Shown here in pieces: positions 26,295-38,047 of a stretch of 64,000 nt of DNA (positions are counted from its first letter, which is position 1; every line of letters starts with the position of its first letter). The DNA comes from Frateuria_A sp035943815 (GTDB lineage: Bacteria > Pseudomonadota > Gammaproteobacteria > Xanthomonadales > Rhodanobacteraceae). The notes under the pieces were generated by a model. It did no database searches. It had not been told where the DNA came from and saw only the letters and a program-made list of their open reading frames with translations. The stretch spans positions 186,001 to 250,000 of the forward strand of contig NZ_DASZBU010000014.1 in the NCBI RefSeq assembly GCF_035943815.1. The letters are read 5' to 3'. A program made the position numbers and the translations under genes.

Positions 26295-26843
26295 ATGCCA
26301 GCAGGTGACGCCCTTCCTCCGGTATTCGACATCGGCCACTCCACGCATGCGCTGGAGACCTTCGCCGGGCTGCTCGGGGCGCATGCGGTCGAGTGCGTGG
26401 TCGACGTGCGGCGCCTGCCCGGCTCGCGCCGCCACCCCCAATACGACGGCCCCGCACTGGCCGCTTCGCTCGCGCCGCTTGGCATCGGCTACCAGCACCT
26501 GGCCGCGCTCGGCGGCCGGCGCGGACGCAGCCTGCCCGCAGGGGCGCCTTCGCCGAACGGCTTCTGGGAGAACCCAAGCTTCCGCCGCTACGCCGACTAC
26601 GCGATGGGCGAGGACTTCCACGCCGGTCTGGCCCAACTACTGGAACTCTCCGAGCGCCAGCGTTGTGCGCTGATGTGTGCCGAGGTGCTGTGGTGGCGTT
26701 GCCACCGGCGCATCATCGACGACTACCTGCTGGCCGCCGGCCGCACGGTTTGCCACATCCTTGGCGATGGCCGCGCGGAGCCGGCTAAGCTGACGCCGGC
26801 GGCACGGCGCGCCGGCGATCATCTGGTCTATCCAAAGCCCTGA
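26295..26843 (+). CDS. DUF488 family protein
   Basis: The 182-residue protein shows the DUF488 signature: FDIGHSTHALETF at the start, VVDVRRLPGSRRHPQY, LGIGYQHLAALGG, and a cysteine/tryptophan cluster ALMCAEVLWWRCHRRII before the C-terminus. The fold is unrelated to known enzymes by sequence. Family members have been proposed as nucleic-acid or stress proteins, but none is firmly characterised. It is divergent from the PA2169-family gene, with 137 bases between the starts. Confidence 0.88.
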   Translation: MPAGDALPPVFDIGHSTHALETFAGLLGAHAVECVVDVRRLPGSRRHPQYDGPALAASLAPLGIGYQHLAALGGRRGRSLPAGAPSPNGFWENPSFRRYADYAMGEDFHAGLAQLLELSERQRCALMCAEVLWWRCHRRIIDDYLLAAGRTVCHILGDGRAEPAKLTPAARRAGDHLVYPKP

Positions 26844-27190
26844 TCAGCGCCCGTTGAGCCGGCGCGCCCCCACCGGGTCCAGCGTCGCCATGAGGTCCTC
26901 CACCCGCGTGGTGTAGCTGCCCGGCAAGCCGAGGTCCCCGTGACGTGCCGGTGTGTCAGGTCCTCGCCAGCACCTGCGCCGCGCCGCTGCCAGGCGGCGC
27001 GCGCTGCTGCTGCCCAATCGCGCCGGCGCGCGGTTTCAGCGCTACGCTGCGCCTGCCTCGGCGCCGAGCTTGGCTGCCGCCGGACTGGCTGGCCTCATCC
27101 CGGCCGCCGATTTCGCGCCACCTGTGCGACTGTGCTTACAATGCCCCCGCGCCATCGCCACGCTGGCGGCGCGCAGGGGGGAACGTCCGA
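26844..27190. other. Intergenic region with a possible gene remnant
   Basis: These 347 bases carry no complete gene. On the minus strand, from about 26942 down to a TGA at 26846-26844, an open frame ends DLGLPGSYTTRVEDL, then MATLDPVGARRLNGR, with GC at nearly all third codon positions. It reads like the last 30 or so codons of a protein gene whose 5' part is absent. The rest looks non-coding. A GGGGGGAA ribosome site for the kinase gene lies at its right edge. Confidence 0.35.
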
Positions 27191-29398
<2,208 letters not shown>

Positions 29399-29496
29399 AT
29401 CCAGACGCCCCGGCGCGTAGGACGACGTTCCGCGCCCGATGCCGCCGACAGGCGGCAGGGACAAGGCGCAGGCGACGAACGTCGGAGGACAGCGCC

Positions 29497-30765
29497 ATGG
29501 CTACCGCCTCATCCCACGCTGCGGACCGGTTTCTGGCTTCGCTCGGCGAGCTGTTGCCCGACCTGGAAGCACTGTACACCGACGTGCACTCGCATCCGGA
29601 GCTGTCCATGCAGGAGGTGCGCACCGCCGGCCTGGCGGCGGCGCACCTGCGCGCCGAAGGCTACGAGGTGAGCACCGGCATCGGTAGAACCGGCGTGGTC
29701 GGACTGCTGCGCAACGGTGAAGGTCCCACCGTGATGCTCCGTGCCGACATGGACGCGCTGCCGGTGAAGGAGGCCACCGGCGCGCCCTATGCCAGCACGG
29801 TCACGGCGACCGACGGCGAAGGGCGGACGGTGCCGGTCATGCACGCCTGCGGGCACGACATGCACGTCGCCTGGCTGGCCGGCGCCACCGCGCTGCTGGC
29901 GCGCCACCGCCAGGCCTGGCACGGCACGGTACTGGCGATATTCCAGCCGGCGGAGGAAACCGCGGCGGGCGCCCAGGCGATGATCGACGACGGGCTGTTC
30001 GAACGCTTTCCCAAGCCGGACGTGGTGCTGGGCCAGCACGTCATGGTCGGGCCTGCCGGCACGGTCGGCGGACGTACCGGCACCATCACCTCGGCAGCCG
30101 ACAGCCTGCAGATCCGGCTGTTCGGTCGCGGCGCACACGGATCGATGCCGCAAGCCAGCATCGATCCGGTAGTGATGGCGGCGGCCACGGTGATGAGGCT
30201 GCAGACCGTCGTCTCGCGCGAGATCGCCGCCGCCGAGGCCGCGGTGGTCACGGTCGGTGCGCTGCAGGCCGGCACCAAGGAGAACGTGATTCCCGACGAG
30301 GCGATCATCAAACTCAACGTGCGTACCTTCGACGAGGGCGTGCGCAAACGCGTGCTGGCCGCGATCGAGCGCATCGTCAACGCCGAGGCGGCCGCATCGG
30401 GCGCAACCCGGCCGCCGGAGATCACGCTGCTGGACCGCTACCCGCTGGTGACCAACGAACCGGGCGCCACGCGGCGCGTGGTCGAGGCCTTCCGGCGCCA
30501 CTTCCCGCCCGGTCGCGTGCGCGAAACGGGACCGGCGCCGGCGAGCGAGGATTTCGGCTCCTTCGGCGCGCAGTGGCACGCGCCTGCGGTGTTCTGGTTC
30601 GTCGGCGGCACCGACCCGGACATCTACGCGCAGGCCAAGGCGACCAACCGGCTCAACGATATCCCCACCAACCACAACCCGCGCTTCCTGCCCGTGCTGC
30701 ACCCGACCCTGGAGGCGGGCGTCGAGGCGATGGTCGTCGCCGCCTGCGCGTGGCTTGCCGTGTAG
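29497..30765 (+). CDS. M20-family amidohydrolase (hippurate hydrolase/aminoacylase type)
   Basis: The 422-residue metal-dependent peptidase/amidohydrolase carries the family's metal-site motifs: MLRADMDALPV, HACGHDMHVAWL, and FQPAEETAAGAQAM with the catalytic glutamate pair. A dimerisation domain lies in the middle (about 200-310), and the protein ends ALPTLEAG-like (HPTLEAGVEAMV). These enzymes remove acyl groups from amino acids or cleave small amide conjugates. The ATG at 29497 follows GGAGGA. No signal peptide is seen, so it is cytoplasmic. It is followed 49 bases later by the TRIC-type gene. Confidence 0.9.
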   Translation: MATASSHAADRFLASLGELLPDLEALYTDVHSHPELSMQEVRTAGLAAAHLRAEGYEVSTGIGRTGVVGLLRNGEGPTVMLRADMDALPVKEATGAPYASTVTATDGEGRTVPVMHACGHDMHVAWLAGATALLARHRQAWHGTVLAIFQPAEETAAGAQAMIDDGLFERFPKPDVVLGQHVMVGPAGTVGGRTGTITSAADSLQIRLFGRGAHGSMPQASIDPVVMAAATVMRLQTVVSREIAAAEAAVVTVGALQAGTKENVIPDEAIIKLNVRTFDEGVRKRVLAAIERIVNAEAAASGATRPPEITLLDRYPLVTNEPGATRRVVEAFRRHFPPGRVRETGPAPASEDFGSFGAQWHAPAVFWFVGGTDPDIYAQAKATNRLNDIPTNHNPRFLPVLHPTLEAGVEAMVVAACAWLAV

Positions 30766-30814
30766 CATCGGCGGCACCGGGCCTCGCCCGCCGATCGATC
30801 GCCGCAGGGTCCGC

Positions 30815-31474
30815 ATGGTGCACATCCTGACGCTGGTACTGGATCTGGGCGGCACGTTCGTGTTCGCCATCAGCGGCGCGCTGGCGGCCGTCAAGCACCG
30901 CCTGGACATCTTCGGCGTGCTGGTGCTGGCCTTCGCCGCAGGCAACGCCGGCGGCATCACGCGCGACCTGCTGATCGGCGCGGTGCCGCCCGCCGCCCTC
31001 GCCAACTGGACCTACCTCGGCGTCTCCATCCTGGCCGGCCTGGTCACCTGGTTCTGGTTCCGCGTCATCGAGGACCTGAGCGACGCGGTGCTGTGGTTCG
31101 ATGCGGTGGGCCTGGCGTTCTTCGCCGTGGCCGGCGCCGAGAAGGCGCTGGTGCACGGGATGGACCCGGTGATGGCCGCCCTGCTCGGCATGCTGACCGG
31201 CGTGGGCGGCGGCATGCTGCGCGATGTGCTGATCCGGCAGATTCCGACCGTGCTGCGCGCAGACCTGTATGCCCTGGCGGCGCTGGCTGGCGCCGCCGTG
31301 GTGGTTGCGGGCCACCAGCTGCACATCCAGCCGGTGGCGACCACGGTCGCCGGCGGCCTGCTGTGTTTCGCACTGCGCTACATGGCGATACGCCGCGGCT
31401 GGCGTCTTCCTTCGGCGCACCCGAACACCCGCCAGGACGGGACCGCGGACGGGCAGGACAAGCGCGGCCACTGA
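30815..31474 (+). CDS. TRIC / UPF0126 family channel (YicG-like)
   Basis: The 219-residue inner-membrane protein consists of six to seven hydrophobic helices in two similar halves. Each half has the family's glycine-rich signature: FAAGNAGGITRDLLIG in the first and LTGVGGGMLRDVLI in the second. Prokaryotic TRIC-type channels (UPF0126, YicG/YadS) conduct monovalent cations; some members have been linked to amino-acid or organic-acid transport. I chose the ATG at 30815 because helix 1 begins immediately after it. A polar tail of about 25 residues closes the protein. Beyond its stop the base composition drops sharply. Confidence 0.9.
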   Translation: MVHILTLVLDLGGTFVFAISGALAAVKHRLDIFGVLVLAFAAGNAGGITRDLLIGAVPPAALANWTYLGVSILAGLVTWFWFRVIEDLSDAVLWFDAVGLAFFAVAGAEKALVHGMDPVMAALLGMLTGVGGGMLRDVLIRQIPTVLRADLYALAALAGAAVVVAGHQLHIQPVATTVAGGLLCFALRYMAIRRGWRLPSAHPNTRQDGTADGQDKRGH

Positions 31475-31730
31475 GCGGCGCTTCGGGCCAGCGTCCGCCG
31501 ATCTGCACTTCCGGCATCGATATCCAGCACGTACAGGGGCAGCAGGAAAGTGCTTCGGCATGGGCACAGATTGCGCGGCAGATGCGCACGCTTTCGCCGG
31601 CGTGTGCGGAGCGACCGATGGGCCGGCGACAGCCGCCGCGACGAGGTGTTCGGACGCTTTCGGTTTACGCGTTCCTGCGACTCACGGGAAAGAAGGCAAT
31701 CTGCTGCGCGGCTCTCGATAACGCCATCGC
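31475..31730. other. Gene-free stretch at the left edge of the low-GC segment
   Basis: Short frames on both strands in this stretch lack recognisable similarity and ribosome sites. I see no repeat, promoter or RNA gene in it. Base composition changes from about 75% to about 57% GC across it. Confidence 0.5.
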
Positions 31731-32201
31731 CTATCGTTTCTCTTCCACCAGCTTGGCTAGCTTTTCCAGGGACGAGTTCAAGCCGGCATCGTGGTCCTCT
31801 GGCCGGATCCCTTCCGGTACGTTCTCGGCCTGGATCGTCACCAGCGTGCCCTCGTCCCGGGGAACGAACGTCCAGGTCATGCGCATGACGCCGCAGAACG
31901 ATGGATCTTCACTCTCAAACGAAACCTGTTGCTCGATTCGTCGTTCGACCTCGATCCTCGTCAGGCGCACTTCCACTTCGTCGGAATCGCTGGAGGTCTT
32001 GCCCCGTCCCTGCCGTGGCGCCGCGTAGGTCAGCTGCATGCGGTACGAGCCGCCTTCGCGAAAATCGAAATGCAGCATCTTGCCGGTCATGTCATCCGGG
32101 GGCAGCCAGCGCTCCATCGCGCCCGGCTCGGCGAAAGCGCGATAGACGGTTCGAGGTGACGCGGAGATGAGCCGTGACGCTGAGTCGATCCTCGGGGCCA
32201 T
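31731..32201 (-). CDS. SRPBCC (AHSA1-like) protein
   Basis: The 156-residue protein fits the START/SRPBCC fold of the Aha1-C type. It begins SRLISASPRTVYRAFAEPGA, continues with AMERWLPPDDMTGKMLHFDF, and ends in the long C-terminal helix DHDAGLNSSLEKLAKLVEEK. These proteins form a hydrophobic pocket for a ligand, and in bacteria their role is usually unknown. GC content, about 57% in a line I counted, is clearly lower than in genes to the left. It is the first gene of the low-GC segment and stands alone on its strand. Confidence 0.85.
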   Translation of the reverse strand: MAPRIDSASRLISASPRTVYRAFAEPGAMERWLPPDDMTGKMLHFDFREGGSYRMQLTYAAPRQGRGKTSSDSDEVEVRLTRIEVERRIEQQVSFESEDPSFCGVMRMTWTFVPRDEGTLVTIQAENVPEGIRPEDHDAGLNSSLEKLAKLVEEKR

Positions 32202-32562
32202 TCGTTAAGCGCCTCGTGTCATCGTGGTGTCGTAGCGAGTCTTTGCGGGCCGGCATTCCGCTCCCTCATGCGCTTCGGAGATGCGGCATCCCTTCAGGGC
32301 TTGCGGAGCTCCTCGACGATAGTTCGCCTGATCCGGGCGAGAATCGCGAAGTGCTGACTCGCGTCAACTGCTCTCGCTTGCCCTCTTCCCAATGGACATT
32401 ACTCCGCAAGTCCACCAAGCCGTTAGGAGCAATCCCAATGGTGTCCCTGGAATTTCCCACTACTGTCCCAGGCGTTTTCGGACCCGTGGCGAACAACCCG
32501 TAGCCATGGGTCAACTGCGCGGTACTGCCCTAGCGGAGGGCCAAGACGGGCAGGTGCTGGCC
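32202..32562. other. Gene-free stretch before the diguanylate cyclase gene's end
   Basis: An 82-codon frame on the minus strand (32266-32514) and a 109-codon frame on the plus strand (32174-32503) overlap here. Neither resembles a known protein or has a convincing ribosome site, and I do not call either as a gene. No terminator-like hairpin is evident. Confidence 0.45.
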
Positions 32563-34827
32563 TTACTGCACCACGGCTCGACTTTTTCCCTGTGCCTTGG
32601 CTACATACATGGCGTGATCCGCGCGGGTGAGTAGTTGCTGGGGTGAATGATCGAGATCGGCGTCATAGGCCACAATGCCGATGCTGCTGGATAGCAGGAT
32701 TGACGTAGCCTGCATCACCTCATCGACGGCTATGCGATGCGAGATGACCTCAGATAGTTCGGCCACATGGCCCTCGAGGTTGGCCACGTCTTCCAGGACG
32801 ACGACAAACTCGTCCCCGGCGAGTCTTGCCACGAAATCGGTCTTGCGGACTGCCGTGCGCAGGCCCTCGGCGAACCGCTGGAGGACGGCATCACCCATTG
32901 CATGGCCCAGCGTGTCGTTGATCTGCTTGAAGCCATCGAGGTCGAGAAACATCAAAGCCAGGCCTCGACCGGTGCGATTCGCCCTGGCCATGGCGTCCTC
33001 GAGCCGATTCATGAGAGCGCGCCGATTGGGAAGTCCGGTGAGATGGTCATGCAGGGCTTCGTGCTCGACACGGGCAAAGAGTCGCTTCCGCTCGGTGATG
33101 TCCTGCGAAAGCAAATAGAACCCATCCTGGCTGTCACCCTGCCCAACGTGTGGAACAAGGTTGGCGTGAAACCACATGGCTCCCGTCCTAGTCTCCAGCG
33201 CGTACTCGATCTCCGCCTTCTCTCCTGCCATCACGCGCTCGAGGACGGCATGGAAGCGGTCGAAGAGCTCGTCGCCCCAGAATGCCCGGAGATGGGTCCC
33301 CACCAACCCTTCCGGCTCGACGCCGAACCAGGTGGTATACGCATGGTTGTGGAAGCGGTAGCGGTAATCCGCCCCGACGTGGGCAATCATGGCCGGCACG
33401 TTGTCCGTGATGGTTTTCAGACGGCGTGTCGTCTCCAGGATGGCCGCTTCATCGGCTTTGCGCTGGGTAATGTCCTGCATGAAGCCATGCACGAGAAAGC
33501 TTCCGCCATCGAAGCTCGTACTGAAGGTGAGATCGACCGGGAAGGCGCCACCGTCGCGCCGTACGCACGTGATCTCGATCCGTTGTTTCATTCGCGTGCT
33601 GATGCCGGTCATATGCAGTCGGCGAAGCCAACGGACATGTCGGGCATGGGTATCGCCTGGCAGCACCAATGAACTGAATGTCCGGCCGATGACCTCAGCC
33701 GCGCTCCAGCCGAAGATCCGCTCGGCGGAGCTGTTCCAGGTCACGATGCGGTCCGAGCCATCGATCTCGATGAATGCATCGGAAGTGTCCTGCAAAACCC
33801 GCTGGAGTTGAGCCTGTTCCAGTGCGAGCCTGGCTTGTGCCTCTTCCCTGCGCAGGATCTCGTGTCGCAACTCGGCCACGGTCGCGTCCAGCTCGTGGGA
33901 TCGGATCTGAATGCGACTTTCAAGATCGTCCCTGAGGGCGAGCAAATGCTCCTTGGTTTGGTGCAGATCGCTGATATCGGTTGCCACAGCGACGACCGCA
34001 CCTGGCATGCCCGCCTCGGAAGGGAGGCCGGACAGCCCCAATTGGCTCCACGACGGGACCCCGTCGTCGCGATGGAACCTCAGGACAAGGTGCGACGCCA
34101 CATCGGGAGTCGAGCGCGCCATCGATAGCGATCGCTCGGCCAGCACGACATCGCGGGAATCGAGCAATGAGACGAACGGAGTGCCTTCCAGTTCCGCGGA
34201 ATCCTTTCCCGCCGTCGTCCCGAAACGGCGGTTCCACTGCACAAGGACGCCATGCTCGTCCAGCAAGGCGATGCCTACCTCGGCCTGATCGATGATGTGT
34301 GTGAACAGGCGTTGCCGGCGATCGAGCGTCGATTTGGCAGAAGCAGCTTCTGCCTGTGCCTCTTCCGCGTGGAGCTGGTGCTCGGCCAACTTGGCCAGAT
34401 CGACCAGCGCAGCCACGTCTTTCTGACTGAACGTGCGCGAACGATGATCAAGGACGCACAGCGTTCCCAATGCCACTCCCGAGCGGGACCGAATGGTTTG
34501 GCCGGCGTAGAAGCGAATGTGGGGATATCCCGTCACCAGGGGGTTCGATCGGAATCGGGGGTCTGTGCAGGCGTCCAACACCACGAACGGTTCTTGCTGT
34601 TCGATCGCGTGGGCACAGAACGAGATGTCCCGGGCAGTTCCCTCCAGGTCGAGCCCGCAACGGGAACGGAACCATTGCCGCTCCTGGTCCAGCAGCGTGA
34701 CGAGCGCCATCGGCATGTCAAAAAGCCGCGAGGCTGTCCGCGTAATCCGGTCAAGTTCCTCTGACGCCAGTCGATGAGGTTGGTTCTGGAGCGGCCCGTC
34801 CATGGCGATGGCGAGTTCTTTTTTCAT
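32563..34827 (-). CDS. GAF - multiple PAS - GGDEF diguanylate cyclase
   Basis: The 754-residue cytoplasmic protein has a GAF domain (about 25-160; FDMPMALVTLLDQERQWFRS), a PAS domain (about 175-290), a coiled linker, a second PAS (about 335-455), a third PAS with PAC (about 460-580; SQDITERKR) and a C-terminal GGDEF domain (about 590-750). The active-site signature reads AGDEF rather than GGDEF, a substitution found in some active cyclases. An intact inhibitory site RKTD lies five residues upstream, so product inhibition by c-di-GMP is expected. The likely activity is synthesis of c-di-GMP in response to signals through GAF and PAS. It is divergent from a GGDEF-EAL gene 432 bases away. GC content is lower than in surrounding regions. 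Confidence 0.9.
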   Translation of the reverse strand: MKKELAIAMDGPLQNQPHRLASEELDRITRTASRLFDMPMALVTLLDQERQWFRSRCGLDLEGTARDISFCAHAIEQQEPFVVLDACTDPRFRSNPLVTGYPHIRFYAGQTIRSRSGVALGTLCVLDHRSRTFSQKDVAALVDLAKLAEHQLHAEEAQAEAASAKSTLDRRQRLFTHIIDQAEVGIALLDEHGVLVQWNRRFGTTAGKDSAELEGTPFVSLLDSRDVVLAERSLSMARSTPDVASHLVLRFHRDDGVPSWSQLGLSGLPSEAGMPGAVVAVATDISDLHQTKEHLLALRDDLESRIQIRSHELDATVAELRHEILRREEAQARLALEQAQLQRVLQDTSDAFIEIDGSDRIVTWNSSAERIFGWSAAEVIGRTFSSLVLPGDTHARHVRWLRRLHMTGISTRMKQRIEITCVRRDGGAFPVDLTFSTSFDGGSFLVHGFMQDITQRKADEAAILETTRRLKTITDNVPAMIAHVGADYRYRFHNHAYTTWFGVEPEGLVGTHLRAFWGDELFDRFHAVLERVMAGEKAEIEYALETRTGAMWFHANLVPHVGQGDSQDGFYLLSQDITERKRLFARVEHEALHDHLTGLPNRRALMNRLEDAMARANRTGRGLALMFLDLDGFKQINDTLGHAMGDAVLQRFAEGLRTAVRKTDFVARLAGDEFVVVLEDVANLEGHVAELSEVISHRIAVDEVMQATSILLSSSIGIVAYDADLDHSPQQLLTRADHAMYVAKAQGKSRAVVQ

Positions 34828-35259
34828 TGTTGTTATCGGGGCCCCGGGAGAATGAATTCACGCGTCCCGCGCGAGGCGGACATGTTGCGGGAAGCCAGGC
34901 AAGCAAGACTCGCGCCCGGGTTGATGCATGAGGCCTTCGTTCGACCGAATTGGAATGCGGATGTGATGCCGGTCACAGATCAAGCCGGTACTCCTGCCCA
35001 TGCAGGGAGCAAGGGCGAGGCTCGGGTACACGATGTCGCTCGGGGCCGACTGCCGCAAATAAGACGGAATGGCGGTTATCGGGACATTGGGCACCTAACG
35101 GGGGATGCGATACATGGGTATGAGACATGCTTCGAGGATTCGAGCGTCACGAATCATTGCCGTCTCCGGTGTCCGGTGCATCAGGCATTCCTCGGGCGGA
35201 ACGCTCAGATTCCAGGCCGGTTGCTCGCCATGTCAGCGTCTTACGAGTGATACGCCCCC
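34828..35259. other. Divergent intergenic region between two c-di-GMP genes
   Basis: About 430 bases at roughly 52% GC (hand count of one line) lie between the two divergent starts and should carry both promoters. I could not pick clear -35/-10 pairs. Frames of 78 and 158 codons in this region have no recognisable similarity. The start codons on both sides have weak ribosome sites. Confidence 0.5.
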
Positions 35260-37437
35260 ATGAGCACGGCCAACCTTGATCATCGCCATGTATTCGATTC
35301 ATCGCCGAATCCTTGTGCCGTCCTATCCCGGGACCTGGTCGTCATCGATGCCAATCCGTCCTACGTAGGCCTGTTCAACCTGAGCCGGGACCAGTTAGTA
35401 GGGCGTGCACTCCTGGAAGTGCTCCCCTCCCGGCTAATGGAAGCGGGCCTGGAGTTGCGGGCGTCGTTCCTTCACGTCATCGAGCAGACCAGGCCACATT
35501 CCATCCCCCTGCTGCGTTATCCGGTAGCCACCGATGACGACCAGCGCGATCGGTTCTGGACGGTCACGAACACTCCGTTGCTTGACGATTCGGGGGCCTT
35601 GATAGGCATCCTCAATTGCCCTATCGAAGTGACCTCCCTTGTGTCCGCGGGCAGCACGGACGTCGGTCCGCCGGAGGGCTATGGCATCGACCAGCAGATC
35701 GTCGCCGGAGCGATCAACCACCACCTGGAGGGAGAGCGGCGAAGGTTTCGCCAGCTGATGCAGCAGGCCCCTGGCTTCGTTGCTGTAGGTAAAGGGTCCG
35801 ATCACGTCTTCGAGCTGGCCAACAATGCCTACTACCAGCTGGTGGGACACCGGGACATCCTGGGCAAGCCCGTGAGACAGGCACTCCCGGAATTGGCCGG
35901 CCAGGGCTTCTACGAACTCCTGGATGAGGTCTATGGGTCCGGCAAGCCGTTCATCGGGCGCGCCATGCCGATCTTTATCCAGCCGGAACCGAACGCTCCG
36001 CTGAAAGAACGGTATATCGACTTCATCTACCAGCCGATCCTCGATGAAGAGGGCGTCGTCTCCGGCATCTTCGTCCAGGGGCACGACGTGACCGAAGCAC
36101 ATCAACTGTCACAGCGCGTCGCGTACCAGGCAGCGCATGATCCCCTTACGGGATTGTTGAACCGCCGCGAATTCGAGGCACGCCTGAACCGCGCGGTGGC
36201 CGACAGCGCCGAGGGCGCCGGAATTCACTCGCTGATCTATCTCGATCTCGACCAGTTCAAGGTCGTGAACGACACCTGCGGGCACGCCGCGGGAGATGAG
36301 CTGCTCCGTCAGGTCAGTCTACGTCTCAAGGCCAAGGTGGATGCCCAGGGCACCGTGGCAAGGTTAGGCGGCGACGAATTTGGCATTCTCCTCGAGGGCA
36401 TGCACGCGCCCGAATCCCATGCTGTCGCCGAGCGTCTACGCCAGGCCATCGATAGCATGGAGTTTTCCTGGGAAAGGCAGGTTTTCGGATGCAGCGCCAG
36501 TCTTGGCGTGGTGGCGTTGGACACGGCCATGGGCAATGCGGCCAATGCTCTGAGCGCCGCCGATTCGGCCTGCTTCATGGCTAAGGAGCGCGGGCGCAAC
36601 CGGGTACAGATCCATTGCCTGGACGACGGCGACCTCATTGCGAGGCGACGCGAGATGGATTGGGTCAGCCGCCTTCGAAGCGCGTTGACGGAGGGGCGTT
36701 TGATGCTTTTCGCGCAGCGCATCCTGCCCACCAAGCCCGATCAGCGCAAAGCATCGTTGCGCATGGAGCTGCTGCTTCGCCTGGAAGACCAGGATGGGAC
36801 GATCGTTCCTCCCATGGCGTTCATTCCGGCGGCCGAGCGCTTTGGGTTGATGCATCTGCTTGACCGATTCGTCATCAAGAAGGCATTCGATCGCCTTGCC
36901 GCGCTCCCTCCATGCGCACGCGAGGGGATCGATCTATCGATCAATCTCTCCGGCAGCACGCTCAGCGACAATTGGCTCCTTCCCTATGTGAAGGACCGGC
37001 TGCAGGTGGACGCATCGCTGGCAAGCCATATCTGCTTTGAGGTCACGGAGACATCGGCGCTGCAGCACCTGTCCCGGACCATCGTCTTGATGCTCGAGTT
37101 GAAGGAACTCGGTTTCCGGTTTGCATTGGATGACTTCGGAAGCGGCATGTCATCGCTGAGTTACCTGAAGCAGTTGCCTGTCGACTACCTCAAGATCGAT
37201 GGCGTATTCATTCGGCAGATCACAAGCAACGCAGCCGATGCAGCGATGGTGGAGGCGATGGCGAAGGTGGCCTCGGTCATGGGCATCCGCACCGTCGCCG
37301 AATATGTGGACAGCGAACCCACGCGCCGACTCCTGGAGAGCCTGAACATAGACTACGTGCAGGGCTTCTCCGTGCACATTCCCGAGCCGTTCGACGTCGT
37401 GATGGAGTCGCATGCCATCCCGTGGCAGGATCTCTGA
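35260..37437 (+). CDS. PAS - PAS - GGDEF - EAL protein, c-di-GMP synthesis/breakdown
   Basis: The 725-residue protein has a PAS-type domain (about 8-125; VFDSSPNPCAVLSRD), a second PAS (about 160-285), a GGDEF domain (about 290-455) with intact RLGGDEFGILLE, and an EAL domain (about 465-715). In the EAL domain the motif is ELL (RMELLLRLED) but the glutamate is kept. The other catalytic positions appear as INLSGS, CFEVTETS, LDDFGSGMSS, LKIDGVFI, TVAEYV and YVQGFSV. Both activities are therefore possible, with one possibly dominant or regulatory. No membrane segment is visible. It is divergent from the cyclase gene at 32563-34827 and shares its low GC. Confidence 0.9.
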   Translation: MSTANLDHRHVFDSSPNPCAVLSRDLVVIDANPSYVGLFNLSRDQLVGRALLEVLPSRLMEAGLELRASFLHVIEQTRPHSIPLLRYPVATDDDQRDRFWTVTNTPLLDDSGALIGILNCPIEVTSLVSAGSTDVGPPEGYGIDQQIVAGAINHHLEGERRRFRQLMQQAPGFVAVGKGSDHVFELANNAYYQLVGHRDILGKPVRQALPELAGQGFYELLDEVYGSGKPFIGRAMPIFIQPEPNAPLKERYIDFIYQPILDEEGVVSGIFVQGHDVTEAHQLSQRVAYQAAHDPLTGLLNRREFEARLNRAVADSAEGAGIHSLIYLDLDQFKVVNDTCGHAAGDELLRQVSLRLKAKVDAQGTVARLGGDEFGILLEGMHAPESHAVAERLRQAIDSMEFSWERQVFGCSASLGVVALDTAMGNAANALSAADSACFMAKERGRNRVQIHCLDDGDLIARRREMDWVSRLRSALTEGRLMLFAQRILPTKPDQRKASLRMELLLRLEDQDGTIVPPMAFIPAAERFGLMHLLDRFVIKKAFDRLAALPPCAREGIDLSINLSGSTLSDNWLLPYVKDRLQVDASLASHICFEVTETSALQHLSRTIVLMLELKELGFRFALDDFGSGMSSLSYLKQLPVDYLKIDGVFIRQITSNAADAAMVEAMAKVASVMGIRTVAEYVDSEPTRRLLESLNIDYVQGFSVHIPEPFDVVMESHAIPWQDL

Positions 37438-38047
37438 TGGGGCATGCCCCATGGTGCGAGCAGGAGCCTGACCCGTCATAGACCGAGATCCGTTCATGGC
37501 GAAGTCCAGTCACCCGGTGAGACCGAGGGTGACGCCGAATATGCTGCCGGCCCATCACTCCGCCTGGCGCTCCGAGATAACGAGTGATCTTGGCCATCCG
37601 TGTCACCGCACTGACTGCCTACCGACGAAGTCGTTTGCCCCGACAAGCGGACTGCTAGCCACGGTTTCGCGGTCCCGCCACTCATGGTGGAGGGGCGCCA
37701 GTCTCCCGGATGAACCGTCCCGGCGAATGAGAACAATCTGACGCCAGCTGCACTGGAATTCGCCGGCATGGCATCCGATGTTCGTCCCGCGTGCCATGGG
37801 GCAGTAGGCACGCTCACCTCGCGACACCCCGCCCGGGACTTGTCCCGGTTTTGTCCCGGGCCATTTCCAGGGATCGCGTTTGACCCGCACGCCATGGGTC
37901 GTTCTGAGTTCCGGAAAGCTACCAGAGCAAAATGGCCACGCCGAGGATCTCGGCGCGGCCTGCGAGGCTTGCTTGGGGGCTCTTCGATGCTCTCGGATCA
38001 CCGCATACCAACCCGGAGCGGCGGACAAGGCAGTGACCTATGGAATG
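37438..38047. other. Gene-free region at the 3' side of tRNA-Arg
   Basis: These 610 bases hold overlapping short frames (81 to 141 codons) on both strands with no recognisable product. The 9-base sequence TTGTCCCGG occurs twice in tandem-like fashion near 37841-37862. There is no integrase gene and I could not find a second copy of the tRNA 3' end. It may be the worn edge of an old insertion. Confidence 0.45.

Noticed and set aside
32266..32514. 82-codon minus-strand frame as a small gene
   Set aside because: No ribosome site, no recognisable similarity and an overlapping frame of similar quality on the other strand.
37494..37895. 133-codon minus-strand frame near tRNA-Arg as a possible integrase remnant
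   Set aside because: No tyrosine-recombinase motif (R, HxxR, Y) can be found in this or the other short frames there.
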